Shown here: piece after piece, positions 42,284-51,384 of the stretch
Layout: each line of letters opens with the position of its first letter
How positions within the stretch are numbered: the stretch's first letter is position 1
From: Microbulbifer rhizosphaerae
GTDB lineage: Bacteria > Pseudomonadota > Gammaproteobacteria > Pseudomonadales > Cellvibrionaceae
Direction: 5' to 3'
Assembly (NCBI RefSeq): GCF_014191725.1
Contig: NZ_JACHWZ010000021.1
Location: forward strand, 34,866 to 98,865
Length of the DNA: 64,000 nucleotides
Position numbers and translations under genes: made by a program
The notes under the pieces: model-generated
What the model was told of the DNA's origin: nothing
Databases searched by the model: none
Seen by the model: the letters and a program-made list of their open reading frames with translations, nothing else

Positions 42284-42934
42284 TCAGTCAGTCAGGCCCG
42301 CCACATAGTTCGCCAGGGCCTTGATCTCAGCATCGGACAGCGGCTTGGCGACGCTACGCATCACCCGGGTATCGCCGTCGTTGGCACGGGTGCCCTCGCG
42401 GAAGGCTTTCAGTTGGGTCTCCACATACTCGGCATACTGGCCGGAGAGGCGAGGATAGCCAGCCGGGGCGTTGCCCTTGCCGGTGGGGGAGTGGCAGCCC
42501 ATGCAGGCCGGCACGTTTGCCTCGGGGTTGCCGGCACGGAAGATTTTGCGCCCCAGCTCCAGCCCATCCACCTTCTCGCCGTTGTTGAGCATGACCGACA
42601 TGGCCTCGGAACCGGCCAGTTGGGCCTGCTGGGAGGCAAAGTAGGCGGCGATGTCCTGCAGGTCTTGCTCGTCGAAGTTATCCAATTGCCCGACCATCTG
42701 CGGCACACTGCGCTCGCCGCTCTTGATATCCATGAGCTGCTTGGTCAGGTACTTCTCCCCCTGGCCGGCCAGCTTGGGGAAAGTCGGGGCCGGGCTGTTG
42801 CCGTCGGCACCGTGACAGGCGGCACAAGCCGCGGCCTTCGCTTTGCCGGCGGCGGCATCCCCGGCCGCCAGGGCGAAGGGCGTGGCCATCGCCAGACCGA
42901 GAAGCAGAGCGGTGTTCTTTATAATGCTGTTCAT
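42284..42934 (-). CDS. Dihaem cytochrome c4
   Basis: A 216-aa periplasmic dihaem protein. The ATG at 42934 starts a clear signal peptide (LLLGLAMATPFALAAG); the longer frame upstream reads into the divergent promoter. Haem motifs are CAACHGADG and CMGCHSPTG, with axial methionines probably in RSVPQM and TRVMRSVA. Two similar halves reflect internal duplication. It passes electrons from the bc1 complex to terminal oxidases such as cbb3. It is divergent from engB, the usual arrangement. Confidence 0.93.
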   Translation of the reverse strand: MNSIIKNTALLLGLAMATPFALAAGDAAAGKAKAAACAACHGADGNSPAPTFPKLAGQGEKYLTKQLMDIKSGERSVPQMVGQLDNFDEQDLQDIAAYFASQQAQLAGSEAMSVMLNNGEKVDGLELGRKIFRAGNPEANVPACMGCHSPTGKGNAPAGYPRLSGQYAEYVETQLKAFREGTRANDGDTRVMRSVAKPLSDAEIKALANYVAGLTD

Positions 42935-43066
42935 ACGTCGTCCCGTTGCGCGCTGAAATATGCCATCTGGCGCCGCCCCCTCTAACTCCAACAAAAAGAG
43001 TTCTGCGACGCAAAAACCGCGGCATTATATACTTGCGCGCCAAGCGAAGGTACCCGGTGCACTCCT

Positions 43067-43693
43067 ATGTCTGAAGCCCCCCCAGAACCCATCAATTTCC
43101 GCACAGTGCAGTTCCTGACCAGCGCTCCCACCCTGGCGGAGTGCCCGCCGGACAGCGGTGCCGAGGTGGCCTTTGCCGGGCGCTCCAACGCCGGCAAGTC
43201 CAGCGCGATCAACGCGCTCACCGGCAACAGCAAACTGGCGCGCACCTCCAAAACCCCGGGGCGCACCCAGCTGATCAATTTTTTCCGCTTGAGCGACGAG
43301 CAGCGCCTGGTGGATCTGCCCGGCTACGGCTACGCCAAGGTGGCGCGGTCGATGAAGGACGAGTGGCAGCGCCACCTGGCTTTCTATCTGGAGCAGCGCC
43401 AATGCCTGCGCGGACTGGTGCTGCTGATGGATATCCGCCAACCGCTCAAGGAGTTCGACCTGCATATGCTCACCTGGGCCAACACTGCCGGCCTGGCGGT
43501 CCATATACTGCTGACCAAAGCGGACAAGCTGAAGAACGGCCCGGCCAACAATGCCCGGTTCGCGGTGGAAAAGGCCTTGAAGGAACAGGGGCTGGATACC
43601 GGGGTGACGGTGCAGACCTTCTCCGCCACCAAGAAGACCGGGCTGGACAAGCTGGAACGCAAGCTGAACGGGTGGCTGGCAGAGACCCTGTAG
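43067..43693 (+). CDS. engB: Ribosome biogenesis GTPase EngB/YihA
   Basis: A 208-aa GTPase needed for assembly of the large ribosomal subunit. G motifs: [15 protein letters not shown] (G1, near residue 40), [10 protein letters not shown] (G2), [10 protein letters not shown] (G3), LTKADKL (G4) and [13 protein letters not shown] (G5). The ATG at 43067 opens [20 protein letters not shown]. The last codons ACC CTG TAG run into repeat A4, which provides the stop. Confidence 0.95.
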   Translation: MSEAPPEPINFRTVQFLTSAPTLAECPPDSGAEVAFAGRSNAGKSSAINALTGNSKLARTSKTPGRTQLINFFRLSDEQRLVDLPGYGYAKVARSMKDEWQRHLAFYLEQRQCLRGLVLLMDIRQPLKEFDLHMLTWANTAGLAVHILLTKADKLKNGPANNARFAVEKALKEQGLDTGVTVQTFSATKKTGLDKLERKLNGWLAETL

Positions 43694-43750
43694 GAGCGGC
43701 CGTTGGCCGCGATCATTCCCCGCCGATAACACGGGCCCTGACCGCTCCTA
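43690..43750. repeat. Class A palindromic repeat, degenerate right arm (copy A4)
   Basis: Left arm GTAGGAGCGGCCGTTGGCC is intact from the engB stop; the right arm is decayed to GACCGCTCCTAA. Confidence 0.85.
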
Positions 43751-43754
43751 AAGA

Positions 43755-43922
43755 TCAAGATCTTATAGAAGGAGTCAGCAGGGAATTGAGCAGCAACCGC
43801 CGCAACTGCCTGCGCGCCCGCGGAGTCAGCCCGCGCAATTCCTCCGCGACCAGGCGCCGCTGCAACAGCAGCAGCGCCAGGGTGTCCTCCCTGATCTCTA
43901 TTTTCAGATAGCGCGATTCCAT
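43755..43922 (-). CDS. Small conserved-looking 55-aa protein
   Basis: A 55-codon frame starting 12 bases after the stop of the gene at 43935-44387, with GGGG eight bases before its ATG. The sequence is basic and leucine-rich (TLALLLLQRRLVAEELRGL, then RARRQLRRLLLNSLL), suggesting an amphipathic two-helix protein. Codon use fits the GC-rich chromosome. It probably shares the Fur-type promoter upstream of its neighbour. Function unknown. Confidence 0.55.
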   Translation of the reverse strand: MESRYLKIEIREDTLALLLLQRRLVAEELRGLTPRARRQLRRLLLNSLLTPSIRS

Positions 43923-43934
43923 GGCTACCCCGGT

Positions 43935-44387
43935 TCAGTGATAGGTGTTCAGCTGCGCGCCCCCGCTGCGGCCGGCCAGCTCGTAGTGTTTCGGAATCCG
44001 CGGTTCGCTGCGGTACAGCGCCTCAATACAGTCCGCGGTGACCTGGCAGTTGCGGTCGCGCTGCAGTTCCCGGGCCAGCCGTGAGCTGGCGCCCACCAGC
44101 AGGTAATTGCACAGGCCAGTCTCTCTCTGCTGCCGGTAGGCCGACATCAGGGAGACCACACAGTTGGTGAAGCGACTCACCGCCACCGGATAGCTGGGCC
44201 AGCTCTCCGCCAGCAGGTAATCCGCGAGTTCGTAAGCACAGCCGAAATAAGGCGCGGCCTCGCCGTATTTTCCGCTGTCGAACAGCGCACAGCCCTGCTC
44301 CATCCAGTCCAACCAATAGCGCTCCGACCTCTGGGTATCAGAGGTCAACCATTGGCGGTGGTTGGCGCACAAGAATTTCAAATTCAT
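43935..44387 (-). CDS. Small helical protein behind a Fur box
   Basis: A 150-aa protein from the ATG at 44387, preceded by GGGAGACTTGCTT; a longer frame to 44444 reads through the operator. Helical pairs such as YWLDWMEQGCALFDSGKYGEAAPYFGCAYELADYLL resemble a single TPR-like unit. No enzyme motif or signal peptide is visible. The upstream 19-bp site matches the Fur consensus closely, so expression is probably iron-repressed. The small gene at 43755 follows on the same strand. Confidence 0.7.
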   Translation of the reverse strand: MNLKFLCANHRQWLTSDTQRSERYWLDWMEQGCALFDSGKYGEAAPYFGCAYELADYLLAESWPSYPVAVSRFTNCVVSLMSAYRQQRETGLCNYLLVGASSRLARELQRDRNCQVTADCIEALYRSEPRIPKHYELAGRSGGAQLNTYH

Positions 44388-44417
44388 AAGCAAGTCTCCC
44401 AAACCATAATTCATGCT

Positions 44418-44436
44418 AATGCGACTCATTATCATT
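44418..44436. promoter_or_regulatory. Fur box
   Basis: AATGCGACTCATTATCATT matches 17 of 19 positions of the common Fur site AATGAGAATCATTATCATT. It lies 31 bp upstream of the start at 44387. Confidence 0.65.
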
Positions 44437-44582
44437 TGCAACAAAAGTCTAGTCCGGATATTGCGCCACGGGCCGTGATGATCGCGCCGAGATCTGCGCG
44501 CTCAGCGGCGTGGTGCAATGTCCGGGCTAGACCCTTGCCGCCAGAATTACAGGAGGGAGGGGATGGAAGGTGCTGAGAAGGC

Positions 44583-44745
44583 AAAAAAAAGCCGGCAGAT
44601 GGGGACTGCCGGCCAGGAGTCTGTGCCCTTGGGGATGGGCACTTAAGACGCATCCAGGGGGACGGATACGCCTTTTTGGGCTCTCGCCCAATCTTTCCCG
44701 CTTCCAATCGTATTTGAAGCTTAAGCTGGGGACACCGGTTTCCCC
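44583..44745 (-). ncRNA. Candidate structured small RNA
   Basis: About 160 nt on the minus strand fold into successive hairpins: GGGGA/TCCCC-type at 44728-44745, TGGGC-GAGA-GCCCA with a GNRA tetraloop (44677-44690), a 7-bp stem that needs a G-U pair only on this strand (44649-44670), GTGCCC/GGGCAC (44623-44642), and an 8-bp terminator GCCGGCAG/CTGCCGGC followed by eight T (44613-44583). A weak promoter (TTGCCG, 18 bp, TTTTAT) lies at 44775-44746. An ORF on this strand (44527-44775) runs through the terminator and is not credible. Confidence 0.5.
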
Positions 44746-44801
44746 ATAAAATTTGCGGTGCAACTGCCTCGGCAATTTATTTCACAAATCGGGAACCCTA
44801 C

Positions 44802-44831
44802 AAAAAAAAGAGCCCCGATATTGTTCGGGGC
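44802..44831 (-). terminator. Rho-independent terminator after the LysR gene
   Basis: Minus strand: GCCCCGA-6 nt-TCGGGGC followed by TCTTTTTTTT. It lies about 120 bases beyond the regulator stop. Confidence 0.85.
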
Positions 44832-44951
44832 GAGGGGAAAGCTGACTGTCTGGGTTAGGGGCACCATCCTGCGACCTGTCTACTTAGAGGGGCGGTTTTG
44901 GCGCGGGTTCCCCGGCCGGCGGTAAAGAAGCGTTAAAGGGCTGCCGGGCGC

Positions 44952-45854
44952 TCACTTCCCGCCGAGTAAATGGTCCAGAAAACGCTGCCCCACCGGCGTC
45001 AGGTGCCTGCCGCGGGGGTAGAGCGCACACCAGGAGTGCCGCAGGGGGAATCCCTGAACCGACAGCGACACCAGCTTCTGCTGTTCCAGCTCGCTACGGC
45101 AGCTGTCCAGGGGCAGCACAGCGACGCCCAGCTTTGCCAGCACCCCGGCCTTTACCGCCTCCAGCGAGCCCAGTTGGCGACTGCGGAAAGAGCGCACTCC
45201 CTGCTCCTGGAGATGCTGCGCAAAGATGCGGCGGGTGCCGGACCCGGCCTCGCGCACCAGCAGTGTTTCCCCGGCGAAGTCCAGCGGGCTCAGGGAGCCG
45301 CGCCCGGCGAAGGGATGGTCCGGCGCGGCGAGTGCAACCAGTTGGTTTTCGCGGAAAGGGATAAACGCCAGCGCCCGGTCCTCGGGCACTGAGCCCGTGA
45401 CCGCCAGTTCGTCCCGGTGCTCGGCGATCCGCCGCAGTGCATGGGCGCAGTTGACCACTTCCAGTTGCACATCCACCGCCGGGTGGCTGGCACAGAAGTC
45501 GGCGATCACCGCGGGCATGAAATACTGCGCGCTGGACTCGATCGCAATGCTGAGCGTGCCCTGCGTCACCCCCTGCAACTGCGCCAGCTCCATCTCCACC
45601 GCCACCAACCGCTGCTGCAGTTCCCGCGCCGCCCGCTCGAGCAGTTCTCCCGCCGGCGTCAGGTAGACCCGACGACCCACATAGTCCAGCAGGGGCTCGC
45701 CCACCAGCTGTTCCAGTTGGCGGATCTGCGCGCTGACCGCGGGCTGGGTCAGCGCCAGTTCATCCGCGGCGCGGGAGTAGCTGCGCAGGCGGCAGACCGC
45801 GAGGTAGATTTCCAGTTGGCGCAGGGTTAGGCGGTGGAGGTAGGAGGGTTTCAC
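44952..45854 (-). CDS. pycR: LysR-family regulator, probably PycR
   Basis: A 300-aa transcription factor. The N-terminal helix-turn-helix reads LTLRQLEIYLAVCRLRSYSRAADELALTQPAVSAQIRQLE (residues 9-48), and a LysR effector domain follows from about 90, with VAVLPLDSCRSELEQ near 245. It starts with GTG. It is divergent from pycA-pycB, the same arrangement as PA5437 and pycAB in Pseudomonas, so it probably controls pyruvate carboxylase. The 300-bp gap includes a repeat and a candidate operator. Confidence 0.85.
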   Translation of the reverse strand: MKPSYLHRLTLRQLEIYLAVCRLRSYSRAADELALTQPAVSAQIRQLEQLVGEPLLDYVGRRVYLTPAGELLERAARELQQRLVAVEMELAQLQGVTQGTLSIAIESSAQYFMPAVIADFCASHPAVDVQLEVVNCAHALRRIAEHRDELAVTGSVPEDRALAFIPFRENQLVALAAPDHPFAGRGSLSPLDFAGETLLVREAGSGTRRIFAQHLQEQGVRSFRSRQLGSLEAVKAGVLAKLGVAVLPLDSCRSELEQQKLVSLSVQGFPLRHSWCALYPRGRHLTPVGQRFLDHLLGGK

Positions 45855-45932
45855 GATTGCGGCCCTATGCCCGGGGCATTCACAGATAGTAACTACTCAC
45901 ACTGTGGATAGCGGGATCTCCGATATCCCCCT

Positions 45933-46020
<88 letters not shown>

Positions 46021-46038
46021 AGGGAGGGAATAGATATC

Positions 46039-46064
46039 ATAAAGAATTACTTATAGATCTTTAT
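46039..46064. promoter_or_regulatory. Candidate LysR operator before pycA
   Basis: ATAAAGA-12 nt-TCTTTAT, an AT-rich dyad in the intergenic region between the divergent regulator and pycA. Confidence 0.35.
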
Positions 46065-46158
46065 CCTAATATCAATTTTTCTTCCCCGTCATCATTCGCT
46101 AGCTTGTCGGCTGTTTCCCAGCCCCTAAATCCGGGAAAACAGCGGGAGAGCAAACGGC

Positions 46159-47576
46159 ATGTTCAAAAAAATCCTGATCGCCAACCGGGGGGAAATCGCG
46201 GTGCGCATCGTGCGCGCCTGCGCCGAGATGGGCATCCGCTCGGTGGCCGTCTATACCGAGACGGACCAGTACGCCCTCCACGTCAAACGCGCCGACGAGG
46301 CCCACAGCCTGGGCAGCGATCCGCTGGCGGGCTACCTGAACCCCCACCATATCGTCAACCTGGCGGTGGAGACCGGCTGCGACGCCATCCACCCGGGCTA
46401 CGGCTTCCTGTCCGAGAACGCGGAGCTGGCGAGAATCTGTGCCGAGCGCGGCATCGTCTTTATCGGCCCCTCGGCGGAGGTGATCCGGCGCATGGGCGAC
46501 AAGACCGAAGCGCGCCGGGCGATGATCGCCGCCGGCGTGCCGGTCACCCCCGGCAGCGAGGGCAATCTCGCCACCGTCGAAGACGCCCTCGGCGAGGCCG
46601 CGCGCATCGGCTACCCGGTGATGCTGAAGGCCACCTCCGGCGGCGGCGGCCGCGGTATCCGTCGCTGCGACAGCGAGGGGGAACTGAAGCGCAACTACGA
46701 TCGGGTGATCTCGGAAGCCACCAAGGCGTTCGGCAATGCCGACGTCTTCCTGGAAAAGTGCATCGTCCATCCACGCCACATAGAGGTGCAGGTGCTGGCC
46801 GACGGCCACGGCAATACCATCCACCTGTTCGAGCGCGACTGTTCGGTGCAGCGCCGCAACCAGAAACTGATCGAGATAGCCCCGTCGCCGCAGCTCACCC
46901 GGGAGCAGCGCGCCTACGTCGGCGAGCTGTCGGTGCGCGCCGCGGAGGCAGTGGGCTACGTCAATGCGGGCACTGTGGAATTTCTGCTCGCCGGCAACCA
47001 GGTGTACTTTATGGAGATGAATACCCGGGTGCAGGTGGAGCACACCATCACCGAGCAGATCACCGGGGTGGACATAGTGCGCGAGCAGATCCGCATCGCC
47101 GCGGGCCTGCCCCTGGGCTACCGCCAGCAGGACATCAGCTATCGCGGCTACGCGCTGCAGCTGCGCATCAACGCGGAAGACCCGAAGAACAACTTCCTGC
47201 CCAGCTTCGGCCACATCAGCCGCTACTACGCGCCCGGCGGCCCGGGCGTGCGCGTGGACACCGCCATCTACACCGGCTACGACATTCCACCCTACTTCGA
47301 TTCCATGTGTGCCTGAAGCTGATCGTGTGGAGCCTGCAGTGGGAGGAGGCGCTGAACCGCGCCGAGCGGGCCCTCAACGATATGCGCCTGCAGGGCATCA
47401 GGACCACCGCGCCCTATTACCGGCAGATCCTCCAGCACCCGGATTTCCGCGCCGGCAGTTTTGACACCAGCTTTGTCGACCAGCACCCGGAGCTGCTCGA
47501 ATATTCGGAGCGCAGCCGCCCGGAGGACGTCGCCCTGGCCATCGCCGCCGCCATCGCCGCCCACGCCGGCCTGTAG
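46159..47576 (+). pseudogene. pycA: Pyruvate carboxylase subunit A (biotin carboxylase), frameshifted
   Basis: PycA carboxylates biotin using ATP and bicarbonate for the PycB subunit. The frame from the ATG at 46159 has the biotin-carboxylase features KILIANRGEIAVRIVRA, GFLSENAEL, the glycine-rich KATSGGGGRGIR, and EMNTRVQVEHTITEQITG, but stops at 47316 after DSMCA. The remaining ~87 residues (KLIVWSLQWEEALNRAERAL onward) continue in another frame after GCC-TG-AAG. Removing the two bases TG near 47312 restores 471 codons, the length of the Pseudomonas protein. It is either a recent pseudogene or a sequence error. Confidence 0.85.
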
Positions 47577-47612
47577 CCCTGTGGCTCTCCAAAACAAGTA
47601 CGGAGCACAACC

Positions 47613-49423
47613 ATGAGCAACGCCAAACCGATACAGATCACCGATGTGGTCCTGCGCGACGGCCACCAGTCGCTGATCGCCACCCGCCTGCGCACCGAGG
47701 ACATGCTGCCGGTCTGCGACAAGCTGGACCGGGTGGGCTATTGGTCCCTGGAGGTCTGGGGTGGCGCCACCTTCGACGCCTGTGTGCGCTTCCTCAAGGA
47801 GGACCCCTGGGAGCGGTTGCGCAAGTTGCGCGAGGCCCTGCCCAACACCCGCCTGCAGATGCTGCTGCGCGGCCAGAACCTGCTGGGTTACCGCCACTAC
47901 GCCGACGACGTGGTGGAGGCCTTCATCTCCAAGGCGGCGGAGAACGGCATCGACGTCTTCCGGGTGTTCGACGCCATGAACGACCTGCGCAATATCGAGA
48001 CCGCCATCCGCGCTGTGAAAGCATCCGGCAAGCACGCCCAGGGCACCCTCTGCTACACCACCAGCCCCCTGCACAGGGTGGACACCTTCGTTGACAAGCG
48101 AAGACCATGGCGGATATGGGCTGCGATTCCATCGCCATCAAGGACATGGCCGGGCTGCTCACCCCCGGCGCCACCGGCGAGCTGGTGGGGGCGCTGAAAC
48201 AGGCGCTGGACCTGCCGCTGTTTCTGCACTGCCACGGCACCTCGGGACTGGCGCCGCTGTGCCAGCTGAAGGCCATCGAGAACGGCGTGGATCACATCGA
48301 CACCGCCATCTCCGCCTTCGCCAACGGCACCAGCCATCCGGCCACCGAGACGATGGTGGCGGCGCTGGCGGGCACCGAGCGCGATAGCGGGCTGGACCTG
48401 CAACTGCTGAACGACATCGCCCGGCACTTCCGGGAAGTGCGCAAGAAGTACCACCAGTTCGAGAGCGAGTTCACCCGCGAGGACGTGTCGGTGCAGATCA
48501 ACCAGGTCCCCGGCGGCATGATGTCCAACCTCGCCAACCAACTGAAAGAACAGGGCGCACTGGGCCGCATCGACGAGGTGTTCGCGGAAATCCCCAGGGT
48601 GCGCGAAGACCTGGGCTACCCGCCACTGGTAACGCCGACCTCGCAGATCGTCGGCACCCAGGCGGTGATGAACGTGCTCGCCGGCAGCCGCTACAAGACC
48701 ATTACCAACGAGGTGAAGCGCTACCTGATGGGCCACTACGGCAAACCCCTGGGCACGGTGAACGAAGAACTGCGCCAGCGCGCGGTGGGCAGCGAGGAAG
48801 TCATTGACGTGCGCCCCGCCGACCTGCTGCCGCCGGAGCTGGACAAACTGCGCGCGGAGATCGGCGAGCTGGCGAAGTGCGAGGAGGACCTGCTCACCTA
48901 TGCCATGTTCCCCGACCTGGGCAAAAGCTTCCTGGAGCAGCGCGCCGCCGGCACCCTGGAGCCGGAGCCGCTGCTGCCGCCGGAGGGAATCCAGCTCAAA
49001 ACCGCCGACGGGGGGACGCCCACCGAGTTTGTCATCGACGTGCACGGGGAGAGCTACCAGGTGGCGATCACCGGCGTGGGCGTGAAAGGCACCGGCAAGC
49101 GCCATTTCTTCCTGACCCTGGACGGGATGCCGGAGGAGGTGGTGTTCGAACCGCTCAATGAATACCGGGCGGAGGGCGGCAGCGGTCGAAAACAGGCCAC
49201 CAAGGCGGGCCACGTCACCACCGGCATGCCGGGCAATATCGTGGAAGTGCTGGTGAAGGAAGGCGACCATATCGCCGCCGGGCAGCCGGTTCTGATCACC
49301 GAGGCGATGAAAATGGAGGCGGAGGTGCAGGCCACCATCGACGGCGTGGTGACCGCCATCCATGTGGCCAAGGGGGATCGGGTGACGCCGGGGGAGGTAT
49401 TGATAGAGATAGAGGCGGGGTAA
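47613..49423 (+). pseudogene. pycB: Pyruvate carboxylase subunit B (carboxyltransferase and biotin carrier), frameshifted
   Basis: PycB transfers the carboxyl group from biotin to pyruvate. The start at 47613 opens a carboxyltransferase domain ([36 protein letters not shown]). The frame breaks near 48095, where GTTGACAAGCGAAG should be one base longer, and continues as [21 protein letters not shown] to the end. The C-terminal biotin domain is intact, with the biotinyl lysine in TEAMKMEAEVQ. Restoring one base gives about 603 residues, the family length. As with pycA, an error or a new pseudogene are both possible. Confidence 0.85.
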
Positions 49424-49450
49424 GTCGGGAAATTTTTGTTTTCCTGTTCT

Positions 49451-49544
49451 CGTCGTTCCGGCGCCAGAACGTCATGCCGGACCTGATCCGGTATGAACAC
49501 CCAGGAGTCAACAGACTGGATACCGGCATGCGCCGGTATGATGA
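49451..49544. repeat. Imperfect inverted repeat between pycB and nrdJ
   Basis: Short palindromic units around CCGGACCTGATCCGG and TACCGGCATGCGCCGGTA, of the GTCATTCCGGC-like type common in proteobacterial intergenic DNA. Confidence 0.6.
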
Positions 49545-49565
49545 GTCAATTAAAGCGCCCGACTA

Positions 49566-51383
49566 TTATTCGCCTTCCCGCTCGATATCGCAGCAATGGC
49601 TCGCGGGAATATCGTCCGCCCCGATCAGCACCGCCTGGGTGACCGGGTTGGGGCGGAAAGTGGTGCAGCCTTTCAGGCCCAGCTCAAAGGCCTCCCGGTA
49701 GAGGGACTCGAAGTCCTCGAAGGGATAGTCCTCGGGAATATTCACCGTCTTGGAGATGGCGTTGTCCACATAGGGCTGCAGCGCCGCCTCCATCTCCAGG
49801 TGGGCGCCCGGCGACAGCTTGCGCGCGGAGATAAAGGTTTCCGGCAGCGTCTCCGGGTCGTTACCGAGCTCGCACCAGAGCCGGTAGGCGGGATCGGTGA
49901 TATCGAACTCCCGGTAGTCACTGTTCGGGGTCAACACCCGTCGGCGGTGTTGGAAGTCGAACACCGGCTCCACACCGCTGGACACGCCGTTGGCGAGCAG
50001 ACTGATGGTGCCGGTGGGGGCTATGGCCACCAGATGACTGTTGCGGAGGCCCTTGGCGGCAATGCCCTCGCGAAGCATCTCCGGCAGCGCGCGGGCGTGG
50101 GCACCATCCAGGTAGGCCTCGCGCTCGAAGAATGGGAAGCTGCCCTTCTCCGCCGCTAACTCGATGGAGGTGCCGTAGGCGGTGTCGCGCAGTACTTTCA
50201 TCACCTGCCAGGCCAGTGTGCGCGCGGCCTCGCTGTCGTAGTTCAGGTCCAGCATAATCAGCACGTCCGCCAGCCCGGTGATTCCCAGCCCCAGCCGCCG
50301 GCTGCCGCGGGCCTGTTCCGCCTGGGCCGGCAGCGGGTAGCGGGACAGGTCGATCACATTGTCCAGCATGCGCACTCCCAGGCCCACGCAGTCGCGGATG
50401 CCGGGCCAATCCAGGTCCGCGTGCTCGGTAAACGGCTCGCGCACAAAGCGGGTCAGGTTTACCGACCCCAGGTTGCAGGCGCCGTAGGGCGGCAGGGGGA
50501 TTTCGCCGCAGGGATTGGTGGCGGTGATCTGTTCGCGGTAGTGGAGGTTGTTGTGCTGGTTGATACGGTCGACAAACAGCACTCCGGGCTCGGCGTAGTC
50601 GTAGGTGGCACGCATGATCTTGTGCCACAGTTCGCGGGCGCGCACCCGCTTCAGCACCCGACAGGGCACCGCGGCCAGCTCACCGGTCCAACGGCGCGGC
50701 AGCAGTTCACCACCCTCCCCCTCCAACTGTTGTTCGGGAAACACCAATGGCCAGTCGCGATCCGCATCCACCGCGGCCATAAAGTCATCGCTCACCTGAA
50801 CCGAGACGTTGAAATGGCGCAGCTCCCGAGGGTCCTTCTTGGCCGCCACGAAGCGCTCGATATCCGGGTGATCGCAGCGCAGGGTGGCCATCATGGCGCC
50901 GCGCCGGCTGCCGGTGGATAACAGGGTGGCACACATGCTGTCCCAAATGCGCATAAAGGACACGGGGCCGGAGGCGATGGTGCCGGTTTTGTGGGCGCGG
51001 CTGCCCGCCGGGCGCAGGGTGGAAAAGTCGCAGCCGATACCGCCGCCCTGCTGCATGGTCAGCGCGGCCTCCTTGAGCTGATCGAAGATGGCGTCCATGG
51101 AATCTTCGATCACCCCCATCACAAAGCAGTTGAACAGGGTAACCTGATGGCCGGTACCGGCGCCGGCGAGGATGCGCCCGCCGGGCAGGAAGCGGAACCC
51201 CTCCAGGTTGCGGTAGAAGCGCTGGGCCCAGAGGTTCCGATCCGCGGGCTCCACCCCGGCCAGGGCATTGGCCACCCGCCGCCAACTGTCCTCCACCGAT
51301 TTGTCGAATACCTGTTCGCCGTTGCGGTGGCGGTATTTGGTGTCCCAGATAAAGCGGGATATCTCCGCCTCGAAATGGTGCAT
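49566..51383 (-). CDS. nrdJ: Adenosylcobalamin-dependent ribonucleotide reductase (class II)
   Basis: A 605-aa class II reductase that makes deoxynucleotides without oxygen, using coenzyme B12. Landmarks: FNCFVMGVIEDSMDAIF with the first redox cysteine, MQQGGGIGCDFSTLRP, TNPCGEIPLPPYGACNLGSVNL with the radical-bearing cysteine region, APTGTISLLANGVSSGVEP, and a C-terminal cysteine pair (SHCCDIE) for re-reduction. It ends shorter than two-domain Nrd proteins. It lies 1 base after the PRPP synthase stop, so the genes are co-transcribed. Confidence 0.93.
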   Translation of the reverse strand: MHHFEAEISRFIWDTKYRHRNGEQVFDKSVEDSWRRVANALAGVEPADRNLWAQRFYRNLEGFRFLPGGRILAGAGTGHQVTLFNCFVMGVIEDSMDAIFDQLKEAALTMQQGGGIGCDFSTLRPAGSRAHKTGTIASGPVSFMRIWDSMCATLLSTGSRRGAMMATLRCDHPDIERFVAAKKDPRELRHFNVSVQVSDDFMAAVDADRDWPLVFPEQQLEGEGGELLPRRWTGELAAVPCRVLKRVRARELWHKIMRATYDYAEPGVLFVDRINQHNNLHYREQITATNPCGEIPLPPYGACNLGSVNLTRFVREPFTEHADLDWPGIRDCVGLGVRMLDNVIDLSRYPLPAQAEQARGSRRLGLGITGLADVLIMLDLNYDSEAARTLAWQVMKVLRDTAYGTSIELAAEKGSFPFFEREAYLDGAHARALPEMLREGIAAKGLRNSHLVAIAPTGTISLLANGVSSGVEPVFDFQHRRRVLTPNSDYREFDITDPAYRLWCELGNDPETLPETFISARKLSPGAHLEMEAALQPYVDNAISKTVNIPEDYPFEDFESLYREAFELGLKGCTTFRPNPVTQAVLIGADDIPASHCCDIEREGE

Positions 51384-51384
51384 A

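Noticed and set aside
44527..44775. 82-codon minus-strand frame
   Set aside because: It reads through a strong terminator and several RNA-like hairpins, so a small RNA explains the sequence better.
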